From Bostrychus sinensis (taxonomy: Eukaryota; Chordata; Actinopteri; Gobiiformes; Eleotridae), in contig CM036252.1 of the NCBI GenBank assembly GCA_020698575.1, forward strand, positions 6,846,178 to 6,910,177: a DNA stretch of 64,000 nucleotides. The letters run 5' to 3'. The notes below the pieces were generated by a model, which saw only the letters and a list, made by a program, of their open reading frames with translations, had not been told where the DNA came from and did no database searches. Shown here in pieces: positions 39,501-46,112 of this stretch (the stretch's first letter is position 1; each line of letters opens with the position of its first letter). Both the position numbers and the translations under genes were made by a program.

Positions 39501-42490
39501 TCTGTAACTAGCCTGTACTTCCTTTATTACATAACACATTGTACATTTACATATGTTACAGAATCCTTCACTCTCTCTCTGCTCCTGCGGTTCGTTAAAT
39601 GCCGCTCGCTAAAACAGCGGGGGAGGGGCAGTGCCGGCGCGCAGCTTCTGCAGTGCATTATGGGAGATGTAGTTCAAAAAGATCGAGCACAATCTATCGG
39701 CGGGCCATTATTAATATAAAATGGAAATGATCTCGCGGGCCAAAAGAAATTATCCTGCGGGCCACATTTGAACTATAGGATAGATAAATGTACCAATCCT
39801 ACCCTGTCCTTATGTAAACTGCCCTGTGAATGACAGAGAGGGGGGAGGAGCCCTGCAGGGACTTCAGTCTGACTAAATACACAGATTTCTGGGTTTACTG
39901 TGTAACCTACCTCTGCAGAGGATTGTATGGAGCAGACACAACAGGAGCACTCGCAGAAACATGTCTGATCTGTTTAACTCAGCGTCTGACAGATCTGCAA
40001 AAAAACATAAAATAAAATACACATGTATTCAACATGTTCAACAGAATTAGTTAATATTCGTCAAGGAGGTTAGGTTTTTTGCCAACGTTAAGTCCTCAGT
40101 CTGTTAACAAGATAACTCAACAAGAGAAAATAAAATCAAATTGCCCAAATTTGGATGAAATATTTTTTGTGGATCTAGAGCAAAAACTTTAAAAAGAATT
40201 AGACATTATACAATACACTGGTAACCTGGCAAAAGCCAGACTGATATAACGTTAGCAACTTCAGTCTGGAATGCCTCCTGATGAAAACATTTGTAAAGGA
40301 GCAGGACTTTCAGCAGAGCCTTAACCTGTGCAGTCAGACACACTCTGTTCTTATTTGTGACCGGGGACAGCAGCAGAAGCCAGTTGTACAAAGACTTGTG
40401 GTTTGAATGTTGTCGTCACGTTGGACGTCAGCGGGACTTTACTGTTGTTAAAATGGAAACAAGATGAAGACAAAAATCACGTAGAAGACTGAACAACGAG
40501 GACTTCAGCAGAACCAACAGGTGATGAAGGAAAGCACTAAACATCATTAATCAGACCAGAGAAGTTAATGCTTTGGCACTATCTTGGTTATTTTTGATAA
40601 AAGATTATCTTGCAAGACTCACTTCCGATAAACTGCTGTGATAGGTATGATAGGCACTGTAGCTAAAACACAAACAGCTACGACAGTAAAACAACACAAT
40701 AAAGACATTAGAAGATTTGTGCTGTTTTTGTGAATGTACAGCTGCACACGATTTTCAGCTTAGCCGTCTTTATAACAAGTATGTAAGTAATGAAAGACCT
40801 TGTTGTTGTCAGCAAACCTAAAACCCGCCCACTCGCCGCAGTACTGCCACACTGCTGGGCTGAACCCAAATAAATCATCGAGAGTCTGACAAGGTCAGGG
40901 TTTAGGGTTAGAGTTTGTGAACTCACAAATTTCACCACAAATCATCTGCAGTGCAAGTTAACGTCCTGGCAGAGTTCTGACCTCTCTGGAGTACTTCAGG
41001 TTTTATTAAAAACAACAGGTCACTGAAATTTAGCTCTGGTACTCAAAGTCATGTTCTTACTCTACTCTCTACTACACTATATACACTATTATACTATACT
41101 ATACTACACTACACTATACAATACTACACTACACCAGCCATTCCCAAAGTCAAGACTGTCGTGGCCCCCGTTAAACTTCTAAAAATCCCACACGGACCCC
41201 CACCTGTAAAACTTCCGTATCTTCAAAAGACTAAGTCATGTTTTTCTCCATAGATAATTTTTTTTTAAATTTCAATAAAAAAAACTCACTGACTGTTGGC
41301 TAAAAATGGTTTTAAACTCTTATTTTTAGACAAGTATATAACTAATAAAGCAAGAAATTCATTTCAAACTCAATTTATTTTTATGTATTTAACTTAGACA
41401 GCCTCTGGGGAGCCCCCTGCAGTACCTTCGCGGACGCCCAGGGGGCCCTGGACCCCACTTTGGGAACCAATGCACTACACTATACAATACTACACAATAC
41501 TATACTACACTATACTATATTCTACAATATTGTACTATACTACATTATATAATACTACACTACAGTCACAACCCACAGCTGTATAGGCTCCTCCTCCTCC
41601 TGGTGTGCAGGTGACTGTGATGTCCCGCCTCTCGACCTGCGCTCTCTGCTTCCTGCTCTCGCTGCTGTTGCCCTGCTCCAGGCCTCTCCTCGCTTTGTTG
41701 CACCTTTGAGTTTGTTTTTCTTTTTGCACCTCAACACTTTCACACACGAACACACAACACATCCAAGCACCCACACAACACCACTGACACCACACCTCAC
41801 TGTAGTTTTTGTTATATATTCATTCTTTATTCTTAACAAATCAGTGTTTCCTCGATTGTTATGGCCCTGAGTCAAAACAGTACACAATACAATACTGCTG
41901 TGTCGTAAAGTGTAGTAAAGTGTATTGTAGTGTAACTAGCCTACACAATACTACACTACACAATACTACACTACACAATACTACACTACACAATACTATA
42001 CTATACTGTAAAAGCCAAATATTATGGAATTTAATTTGTCACCTCCTTTGCTGCTACAGAATATTTGTCTTAAACTCTTTGTCTAAGTTTGTCATCTAGA
42101 GGCTGAAAGCTGCCATAACAAATGCTAAATGCTAAGCCAATATTCCATAGATCTCTTAAGTACTTGCACTTACTCTGTAGTCTCTATAATAAATACTGCT
42201 CTGTACTGATCTATAAATAATATGAATAATAATAACTCGACCTAATATGACCTGAATCTGGTGTAATGTGTTTAAAATCAAATAATCCACTAAGACCTGC
42301 TCTGACAGGTCTTACAGACAGTAAACAGCTTCACACAGCTACTTTAATGTGACACTTACTTTTCAGAGTCTCCTTCAGCTCCTCAGACCAAAAACAGACC
42401 TCTCCTCTTCTCCAGGTCTGTGTTCTTTGGGAACAGAGGACACAGAAATCCCAAATACTTTCACTTTCCACATGAGACAGCAGTGGCTGC
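26774..42490 (-). CDS. Gene A: butyrophilin-like Ig receptor (gene span)
   Basis: Exon order on the minus strand: untranslated first exon 42490-42360 (start approximate), leader 39994-39911, IgV 30424-30086, IgC-like 28073-27792, TM 27710-27585, tail 27017-26896, coil 26818-26774. All joins agree in phase (1-1, 1-1, 1-1, 1-1, 1-0, 0-0). This predicts a type I membrane receptor with V and C-like Ig domains and an acidic, coiled-coil cytoplasmic tail. More tail exon copies lie downstream to 17350 and a 3' UTR-like copy at 16673-17045, so the true 3' end is unclear. BTN-like proteins regulate T cells or gamma-delta T cells in mammals; the fish role is not established here. There is no B30.2/SPRY domain. 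Confidence 0.75.
26896..27017 (-). CDS. Gene A cytoplasmic tail exon
   Basis: 122 bp, acceptor TTTACACAG, donor GTATGC, phase 1 in and phase 0 out. It reads ATRNSPDEAETAVDVEEVHE then ETGDESPEAQDQEINTENHL. It is acidic and likely disordered. It is the first tail exon after the transmembrane exon of gene A and the best candidate for constitutive use. No known signalling motif (ITIM, ITAM) is present. Confidence 0.62.
27018..27584 (-). other. Gene A intron between TM and tail exons
   Basis: AT-rich intron, parallel to 49807-50377 in gene B with few differences. No other feature seen. Confidence 0.6.
27585..27710 (-). CDS. Gene A transmembrane exon
   Basis: 126 bp between a TTTCAG acceptor and a GTAAG donor, phase 1-1. 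It reads DSVFQVNFR, then a hydrophobic stretch LIIIILIVVAALFFGIIVGI running on into VVFI, then the basic stop-transfer RWRRKYSKY. One helix of about 24 residues with a positive inside end gives type I topology (Ig domains outside). Confidence 0.8.
27792..28073 (-). CDS. Gene A IgC-like exon (butyrophilin type)
   Basis: 282 bp, acceptor CCTGCCCAG, donor GTAAGA, phase 1-1. The B-strand Cys is in VVLQCDSGAWYPEPELLWLD, the signature CxSxGWYPxPxxxW of the BTN/MOG membrane-proximal C-like domain. The F-strand Cys is in SSTFTCRVSQ. It continues SEGRLLSAERTHTHTRP and NVSSRVTVEQ. The domain usually supports the distal V domain in BTN, BTNL, HHLA2 and B7-like ligands. The same exon in gene B (50588-50869) is almost identical, indicating recent duplication or gene conversion. 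Confidence 0.85.
28157..29794 (+). mobile_element. Tc1/mariner transposon in intron 2 of gene A
   Basis: Both ends read CACTGAACAAAAATATAAAC inside a TA duplication (28157-28158 and 29793-29794). The terminal inverted repeats are long, about 270 bp each: the left runs to near 28430 and the right starts near 29520, and both include AAAGGCCACTCTGAAA or its complement. Gene B has the empty site (near 50953-50960) in the same intron. The element is oriented opposite to the host gene. Confidence 0.95.
28431..29416 (+). pseudogene. Tc1-type transposase, one frameshift
   Basis: DD34E transposase in two frames. The first part starts at ATG 28431 (MCSLITQHNA) and carries the paired helix-turn-helix DNA-binding region (STRAVARELNVHFSTISRLQ). 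It goes out of frame near 28780 and stops at 28817. The second part runs to the stop at 29416 with catalytic Asp in LFTDESRF (28904-28906), Asp in QHDNARPH (29168-29170) and Glu in SPIEHVWD (29273-29275). The last two are 34 residues apart as the family requires. A single-base indel near 28775-28790 is the only visible defect. The family normally has about 340 codons, which the combined parts match. Confidence 0.88.
30086..30424 (-). CDS. Gene A IgV exon, intact
   Basis: 339 bp, acceptor TTTTCCAG, donor GTAAGT, phase 1-1. It begins GQSLIGSSQPIVATVGEDV. The B-strand Cys is in VILPCVFKPP. The C-strand Trp is in FTLEWSRPDLDPRFVYVWRS, typical of BTN/MOG V domains. F-strand DSGTYRCYLP gives the second Cys. 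It ends SVKLNV. The domain is extracellular and would be the ligand-contacting tip. It is the only intact IgV exon among gene 2, A and B; gene C also has an intact one. Preceding intron 1 is enlarged by a 9-kb nested insertion. Confidence 0.87.
30540..30600. repeat. (ATT)n microsatellite
   Basis: ATT repeats, about 13 units, in intron 1 of gene A. The matching place in gene B (52050-52079) has a shorter run. Confidence 0.85.
31457..32244 (+). repeat. 5' LTR of the gypsy element
   Basis: Starts TGTAACCC, ends TATGTTACA (TGTAAC/GTTACA inverted ends), 788 bp. Its 3' copy has T for C in GCTGCGGG, T for C in AAACCATCG and G for A in TTTAAGTGAC. Short frames inside it are not genes. Confidence 0.93.
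32251..32268 (+). other. Candidate primer-binding site
   Basis: TGGCGAGCTAGCCAGGAG starts six bases after the 5' LTR with the TGG that pairs with a tRNA CCA end. The cognate tRNA was not determined. Confidence 0.4.
32325..33971 (+). CDS. gag of the gypsy element
   Basis: 548 codons. Residues about 1-100 (IPNAVLVEGISVTDSNDEL, YGEISKSEV, DSLVVEF) look like the RRM-like N-terminal domain seen in PNMA-type gag proteins. Residues about 150-210 are Pro/Ser-rich. About 225-440 fit a capsid-like region (FDTWRSGVDLLL, ELQLKQKKAQPPTFAELLLLL). A CCHC knuckle CFRCGEDGHIRPQC is at 505-518. The protein would form the particle and bind RNA. It overlaps pol by 52 bases; pol is in the -1 frame. The start is the first ATG after the LTR and primer-site region. 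Confidence 0.88.
   Translation: MEVFLKRGIKIPNAVLVEGISVTDSNDELFDFLKQYGEISKSEVISEPDSEFDDSLVVEFCSGSTLEALRPELPYTFVSEDRTSSYCISDLPTVCTAHVAKSKTASYLSDLQDLAKLTGMDYGEVLTAMMTQIGLSIAALKPAPQVKKQPPETEAAIPPPVPLMSEPSPVPLSVTRVPSSATSVPHPGQEPCQPLGPTSQPPPRPSISSLELHPPEVQRYVVEHIVKSEDTTTHHQRLRVFSGRVPRPTHEADFDTWRSGVDLLLKDPAVSDLQRSRRIVDSLLPPAADIVKHLSPDTLPTMYVETLDSAYATVQDGDELFAKFMDSFQNAGEKPSAYLQRIQVMLNFAVKRGGAAEMDTNRHLLNQFCRGCWDDNLIAELQLKQKKAQPPTFAELLLLLRTEEDREAAKALRMKQHLGSTKQKVSTHAQFVHMDREEKGAVADLTSITQQLAQQLADVQRQLALLTAHQPATSVPKTQIFNKRPGKQEKQPSRRATSQPKPGYCFRCGEDGHIRPQCENEPNPTLVAKKKKWYTQKQQNTLRSQQLN
33920..38533 (+). CDS. pol polyprotein of the gypsy element
   Basis: 1,537 codons, no stop. Protease has LLDTGSQ (Asp at residue 83). 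Reverse transcriptase has SVLDLKSGYYQI and FIDD at 528-531. RNase H starts with TDAS (Asp 699). The integrase zinc region is HHDMGHMGIERT...CGRCVRR (from 989). The integrase core has D1055, D1114 and E1149, with 34 residues between the last two. A GPY/F-like module (RILHRDLLLPCGF) and a long acidic, Pro-rich end follow. All catalytic residues checked are present. It is probably expressed as a gag-pol fusion by -1 frameshifting, since the frames overlap at 33920-33971. I saw no textbook slippery heptamer. The ATG at 33920 may not be a real start. Confidence 0.92.
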   Translation: MVYPEAAEHPALTAAKLSPVPVVGQTGTRDQIRPKEKEMVQCATQSTTKKEKRSPVRLPKGLIGSKCSALVNIAGSNCHCLLDTGSQVTTVPVSFYNRNLADQPVKPLDQLLEVEGAAGQSVPYLGYVETTVTFPKDFVGAEVAVPTLALVVPDVRPESPSPVLIGMNTLEVLYAHYIGSEFNSFQPRAYGYQAVLKLLELRYQQSQVGREGVVRLNSQMPVLVKAGHTVALEGSAKINTPSTDTWAIIEHPSSPLPGGLCVQNCLITLPRHSPYKIPVVIKNESEQDALIPPLSVIADICETPTILSQQATASSVKHNKEIAMEFNFGDSSIPSEWKERITTKLNSMPEVFAQHDTDFGCTDKVQHHIKLHDETPFKHRARPIHPQDIEAVRKHLRDLLEAGVIRESESPFSSPIVVVRKKNGDVRLCIDYRKLNLQTVKDAYALPNLEESFAALTGSKWFSVLDLKSGYYQIEMSEGDKEKTAFVTPLGFWEWNRMPQGVTNAPSTFQRLMEKCMGDLHLNEVLVFIDDLIIFSASLEEHERRLLRVLNRLREFGLKLSPEKCKFFQTSVRYLGHVVSEKGVETDPEKVSALKSWSVPRNLKELRSFLGFAGYYRRFIKDYATLVKPLNLLTRGYQPVRRSTKAKGLAGKYLDPKQSFGERWTLDCQNAFNMVIDKLTSAPVLGFADSRVPYILHTDASTTGLGAVLYQEQEGKLRVIAYASRGLSQSESRYPAHKLEFLALKWSVTEKFHDYLYGAKFTVVTDSNPLTYVLTSAKLDATSHRWLAALSTYSFRLQYRAGRHNFDADALSRRSHGDMPKEDHPCEELELVDRLTKQLCDPADAEISSDIVDAICQSCLVRANLQSDPQSNITLVESLSVTVQAIPDSYYKEEVYGLPVIPSLSHDDLKAEQQADPSIREVVNQLITGEKIPSTAREELPELPLLLREWNRLELEDGVLYRRRQEEDHLTFQLVLPPDLRPIVLKALHHDMGHMGIERTLDLVRQRFFWPKMAVDVERTVKTCGRCVRRKAPMERAAPLVNIKTCRPLELLCMDFLSLEPDTANTKDILVLTDHFTKFAVAIPTPNQKAKTVAKCLWSDFMVYYGIPERLHSDQGPDFESKLIKELCEVAGITKTRTTPYHPRGNPVERFNRTLLNMLGTLETKQKSKWREYVKPLVHAYNCTKNETTGFTPYELFFGRSPRLPVDLAFGLPVREPSSVSHSEYVNNLRSRLEESYKLATQNALKSGEKNKSRFDKRVTPCSLEVGDRVLVRNVRLRGKHKLEDKWEHEVYVVIKRAGDLPVYTVTPETRDGPTRILHRDLLLPCGFLPISPVKDLPVAAPAVRPKTRSQSRNDSELAAALEEDADSASSEFLSSLPAPSHAFQLPVKFSIEKNSQPEPLPESGESVGSATSSTPSGTDTDPPFPLVLAIPTTPVMPPESHLPAAEESMLLLEGDDPFTFSDESGEPVEVPEVEENPGAYIPGPVELPVEEEILTAVPEDPPDTRLSVEPEAEDLEPDQSESSLGAANSSSVTASL
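38496..38720 (+). other. Frame-shifted end of pol
   Basis: In the +1 frame relative to pol, the plus strand reads RRSTRQRQQPSRLQY and VVQTLFQGL up to a stop at 38720. RSTRxRxxPxRL is a common tail motif of fish gypsy pol proteins. The pol frame ends at 38533, so a small indel near 38490-38533 may have cut this tail off. Low certainty, as the motif is short. Confidence 0.4.
38760..38772 (+). other. Polypurine tract
   Basis: AAGGGGGGGAGGA immediately before the 3' LTR, the plus-strand primer site of an LTR element. Confidence 0.8.
38773..39560 (+). repeat. 3' LTR of the gypsy element
   Basis: 788 bp, near-identical to 31457-32244. It ends TATGTTACA followed by GAATCC. Confidence 0.93.
39911..39994 (-). 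CDS. Gene A leader exon
   Basis: Acceptor TTTGCAG at 39995, 32 bases untranslated, ATG at 39962, 17 codons plus one base to the GTAGGT donor (39905-39910). Signal peptide MFLRVLLLCLLHTILCR. It joins in phase 1 to the IgV exon at 30086-30424 across a 9.5-kb intron that is mostly the nested insertion. Confidence 0.8.
40020..42359. repeat. Duplicated 5' flank of gene A (paralogous to 52335-54456)
   Basis: The two intervals match over most of their length (for example 40201-40540 with 52526-52868, 41570-42000 with 53640-54060), with indels and one hAT insertion in this copy. It contains intron 1 of the receptor gene and CTACACTATAC-type microsatellites (about 41060-41130 and 41470-41575, and 41940-42010). 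Minus-strand frames of 86-111 codons near 41535-41887 and 53616-53971 are conserved in both copies but have no start or splice context. I leave them uncalled. Confidence 0.8.
41135..41472. mobile_element. hAT-type MITE
   Basis: 338 bp from CAGCCATTCCCAAAGTCAAG to CCACTTTGGGAACCAATG, imperfect inverted ends of the CAGnGnTTCCCAAAGT type. The flanks are a perfect 8-bp duplication CACTACAC (41127-41134 and 41473-41480). The paralogous segment at 53.5 kb lacks it, so it inserted after the duplication. Confidence 0.88.
42360..42490 (-). promoter_or_regulatory. Gene A first exon with IRF/ISRE-type motif
   Basis: Minus strand: GGAAAGTGAAAGT at 42457-42469, ATTTCTGTGTCC, then an untranslated exon ending at the GTAAGT donor (42354-42359). 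It splices to the leader acceptor at 39995. It is almost identical to the gene B block at 54457-54590. Confidence 0.6.
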
Positions 42491-42864
42491 AGTGCGACAC
42501 TACAGCCACAAGGGGGCAGTACTGGAACACGTGATAGTTTCAGTGGATTCTTTATCACTGAATGTGCTCTGGAAAAAAGAAAAAGTCATATATGTACTTA
42601 AATACATTGCAAGTAAGCTGAATTCCTCTAAAATACTTTTTAAATATACAGTGAATGAAATGAGTTTGATGTAATTATTAAAACTAGATTATACTTGCAC
42701 AATATTTGTCTATGAATCTATTCATATTACAATTCATAAAAATATACTTTGGGAAACTGTACATACATTTTAAAATGACTGTACTCCTTAAACAATACTT
42801 TGAATAGAGCCTTCCAGGAGTGACTAATTTAGAAAAGTTGTGCACGCAGCCTGGTACTGAGATA

Positions 42865-43015
42865 AACTGCGACTAAACCAAGAATAAACTCGGCTGAACC
42901 AGATCCAAAAAAGACTAAACCAGCTCTACACCAAACCTAAACTACGTCTAAACCAGTTCTAATCCAGGACTAATCCAGGTCTTAACCAGATTTAAACCAG
43001 GTCTAAACCAAGAGT
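42865..43015. repeat. Degenerate AAACCAGGTCTA tandem repeat
   Basis: Units such as AAACCAGCTCTA, AATCCAGGACTA and AAACCAGGTCTA repeat imperfectly. Related to 20245-20468 in the hAT element. Confidence 0.6.
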
Positions 43016-44471
43016 GGCCCCAACTAAAACAACACTGAAATGTAAATAAAACTAAATCAAAACCTAATGGGCAAAAAACTGCAGTTTGAGAGCTGCAGCT
43101 GTAGTAGAAATACTCCTGTCCTATCCTTTTTTCATGAATCTGAACCTCATTGAGTCTTACAGCAGTGGAATATTTCCTTTATCTTTGGAGCTACAACAGT
43201 AACTGCACAGCCTTGGTTCTGCCAATTTCCCATTGATTTTCCCTGTTGACTTTTTGAAAAATACTTATAATAGGTTTGTTCAAGATGAGCCAGGCAGATG
43301 CAGATACGATCAACATGAAATCAATGCTTAGTGAATATTTTGTGGCCACCTTGACACCAACCTAACCCCCTTATGCACCGGTCACAGTAAACTTGTGCGG
43401 TTAAACAATACTTGGTCCAAGTTATGTTTGGATCAGAAAAGTGACGCGCTGACACTTGGCTGCAGTCTATTTTTGATATGGACAAATGCTTCAGAGATCT
43501 TCTTTTGAGAATAGTATTATCATGAATCCATTTATTATTTCAAACCTAACAATATAAACTCTTCAACAAGAGCAGCCCTGTCTCTTTGCTCTGTTGTTAA
43601 ATGTGTCAGTCTGCGCTGTGTGAAGGAAATATTAACATCTAATGCTACAGGGCTGAAAACCAAGTCTCATCACTTACCTTTCAGCATTTCCTTCAGTCAT
43701 GTATGCAGCTTTTGAAACGCTTCAGCAACAGACTGTGAATCTTCCATTTGGCCGCTCTGGAACGACTAACCCACACACCTGCTCACAAGCTGCGTGCACA
43801 CTCACAACAAAACAATAATTAACAATCTCTTATCATTTCTGCCCATTAGGTTTACACACACAGACAAGAGGCGTGCATGTACACATCTGTACAACAAAAA
43901 ACATCGTCAAAGCAGACAATAACAACAAAAACATTTGTGCAAAGTGTTATCAAGTCTTGCTCCGTCTGTGCGCTGCCACTTCCTGGAGGACCTGTGTCCA
44001 AACTTCAAATAAACGCTATAGAGGTTTTCTTTTACCCTTCCTGTATGAGAACTGAACGCTTTTTTGGCACTGAACACAACCACACTGTTACCATTATGAT
44101 GCCTTTTAGTTTTTCTTAAATTACATCAATATATGTCATCACTTTCTGTCATTTTGCCATGGTAAAGACTTCACTGAGAGTTTTTATTTGATACATAACA
44201 CTCATATTCGCCCAATATTGCACTGATGCTCCTTTGCTCCAAGCCCTCAAAATGCTAAATGCTAGGCTAATAATACTTAGCTTTCATAAATACTTTTACA
44301 GCTTCAACAGCTATAATAATAAATGTACAGCTTATTTCTACCTCTTTGCACAATATTAATAACATATTGGATCGGATTGGATGTAATGTTTTAACCAAAA
44401 CTCTTGTAAGAACTGATCTGACAAACCTTAAAACCAGTAACCAGCTTCACAAACTGAAATATAACACTTAC
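43016..44471. other. Intergenic stretch between gene A and an orphan first exon
   Basis: No supported gene. The part 44220-44340 matches the upstream blocks at 1930-2040 and 15640-15740 (AAATGCTAAATGCTA). Frames of 60-80 codons near 43873-44119 show no domain. Confidence 0.45.
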
Positions 44472-44590
44472 TTACACCAGACTCTTTTTGAGGCTGCAGA
44501 CCAAAAACAGACAGAGTCTGTGCTGTTTTAGCTAAAGGACACAGAAATCCCACAAACTTTTACTTTCCACGAGTCAGACGCAGTGAGCTC
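44472..44590 (-). promoter_or_regulatory. Orphan copy of the first exon/promoter block
   Basis: The GTAAGT donor (44466-44471), the AAGGACACAGAAAT stretch on the plus strand and GGAAAGTAAAAGT (44556-44568) are present. One G to A change weakens the IRF core. No leader exon follows before the gene A first exon, so this is the remnant of a lost gene. Confidence 0.5.
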
Positions 44591-45469
44591 TGACTGTAGG
44601 TGTGTACTCTGTGTGCCATGTGTTATCTGAGTAATATACACAAGGTAAGAATAAAACTTGACCTAGTTTCCACGCTCGAGGAGGTTGTGTCTGAGCCAAC
44701 TTTGGTTTGTTGGTTGTTTTCTATACTACGCCACAACTTTTTTTTTTTTTCTAGCAATTACCTTTAAAACATTTCTTGACCATACTTATGCTTTCTTCTC
44801 CTTTGCTCTATTTATCTTTGAGCTTTCTGGATTGTTGCGTTATTAACAGTTGTCAGATTCAGCCAGCTATCTGCTTCCCTGAGTTGCTTGCAATAAAGCT
44901 CAACAGTGATTGGCCACACCCGATTCCCAAAGTAAAATTCCCATTCATTTTTCCCATTGACTTTTTGAAAAATCTTTATATTAAAGGTCCAACAGCTCGA
45001 GGGAGGCTCAGCTCTGTGGTAACTCATGGCCATAAAACAAATAAATTCACTATAAACACGTTTCTGAAACTTGTCAAAAGGCAAAGTTACAAACACATTT
45101 TGCTGAATTTTAGTTTTCGTTCATCTTTTTGATTTGAAATGACTCGTGTTATCATCATGAGTTACCACAGAGCTGATCAGCCTCCGCCAAGCTTTTAAAC
45201 TCTTAATATACGCATTTTTCAAAATGAAAAAAATGAATGGGAAATTTACTTCCAGCATCAGAGAGGGGTGGGCACTGCTCCATAAGGAAGAGCTGAGTAA
45301 AAACAAATCCATTATTAATATTCCAAAAACGGAGTGAGAGAGCACAAATGTCCATGTTGTGTGCACAAATGAGGCACAAACCAATGACATCATTTTGGAG
45401 TGATTTGGACAAAATGGGGGGGCTGAATGTGGAGGCAGGCCTGAAATAAAGACGTTTATTATCTAAAAA

Positions 45470-45960
45470 ACCTACGATGTCTCTGAGAGGTTTAAAGACA
45501 GACAGCAAAAAGACGTCTTCACCGTCTGTGGAGACTTTCAGCAGAGACTGTGCTGGAAAACAAGAGACAAAGTTTTATTTTTGATTCGTGGTCATGCTTT
45601 CATTCTCACATAATCCAGTTATTCAATAATCACTGAACAATGAACATCAGTGATTAATTACAGCAACAGACGGTGAATGAAGCTCCATACTTTCACTTTA
45701 GAGAATAAACACGTCCCACTTGTTTCTGTCCCACAGTTGGTTTGACATCTGACATCTGAGAGAGGAGATAAAAATCACCTGGAGCTCAGTGCCATTGGTG
45801 CAGAGAAACAGACTCAGAGACAGCAGGAGAGGCTTTGACAAATTTTAATTAATAAGTTACAAAGACAACAAAGTTCACTGAATTTTGTATTTACATGTTA
45901 CACACCAGGACCGTCCCATATAAGAGTTTAAAGTTTACCACAACATAACATCACAAGAAC
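45470..45960 (-). pseudogene. IgV fragment and gene B 3' UTR
   Basis: Positions 45476-45558 are the acceptor (TTTTCCAG) and first part of an IgV exon, ending near KPLRDIV with no donor. Positions 45559-46064 are downstream of the gene B stop. AATAAA on the minus strand (45574-45579) is a candidate poly(A) signal. The same pair of pieces is at 16565-17045. Confidence 0.6.
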
Positions 45961-46064
45961 AGTAAAAAAGTAAATGACTCCTGACCTACACAGTGATCTG
46001 GATCCACACAAGAATTAATAGTTATATAAAATAAATCATGTATTTAAACATGGACGTGTTGACT

Positions 46065-46112
46065 TCATGATGGGATGGTTGAAATGAACTCCACACTCTG
46101 GCTGTCCATCAG
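46065..46112 (-). CDS. Gene B last exon, end of lamin tail domain
   Basis: 48 bp, acceptor CTGTTCAG, phase 0, reading LMDSQSVEFISTIPS and TGA (46067-46065). It would add the last strand of the LTD fold and a short end. No CAAX prenylation box. Confidence 0.65.
   Translation of the reverse strand: MMDSQSVEFISTIPS

Larger units (their letters stand above)
31457..39560 (+). mobile_element. Full-length Ty3/gypsy LTR retrotransposon
   Basis: Two 788-bp LTRs (31457-32244 and 38773-39560) flank a gag frame and a long pol frame, with order protease, reverse transcriptase, RNase H, integrase, which defines Ty3/gypsy (Metaviridae). A TGG-starting primer-binding-site candidate is at 32251 and a purine tract (AAGGGGGGGAGGA) at 38760-38772. 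The LTRs differ at three or more places that I saw and have no indel, so insertion is recent. The bases beside the LTRs (GAGAGA, GAATCC) show no clear target-site duplication. It sits inside the outer insertion of gene A intron 1, in the opposite direction to the gene. Confidence 0.95.
30622..39769. mobile_element. Outer insertion in gene A intron 1, hAT-like, split by the gypsy element
   Basis: Comparison with the same intron in gene B (around 52096-52110) shows an empty site. The target is TAACTATA at 30614-30621 and GAACTATA at 39770-39777, an 8-bp duplication with one mismatch. Non-gypsy parts are 30622-31456 and 39561-39769. The ends are loosely inverted, with GGGCC and TATAAATAATAA-like words, and the right end (CGGGCCACATTT) has the style of hAT/Charlie-type elements. 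On the minus strand the right part has ACTACATCTCCCATAATGCA, like the ZNF143/Staf site. No transposase is left. Confidence 0.6.

Noticed and set aside
41535..41887. 86-111 codon minus-strand frames conserved at 53616-53971
   Set aside because: Conservation follows from the segment duplication. The sequence is Cys/Val- and Arg-rich with microsatellite edges and has no splice or domain support; the copies also differ by one GGA-type codon in a CTC repeat.
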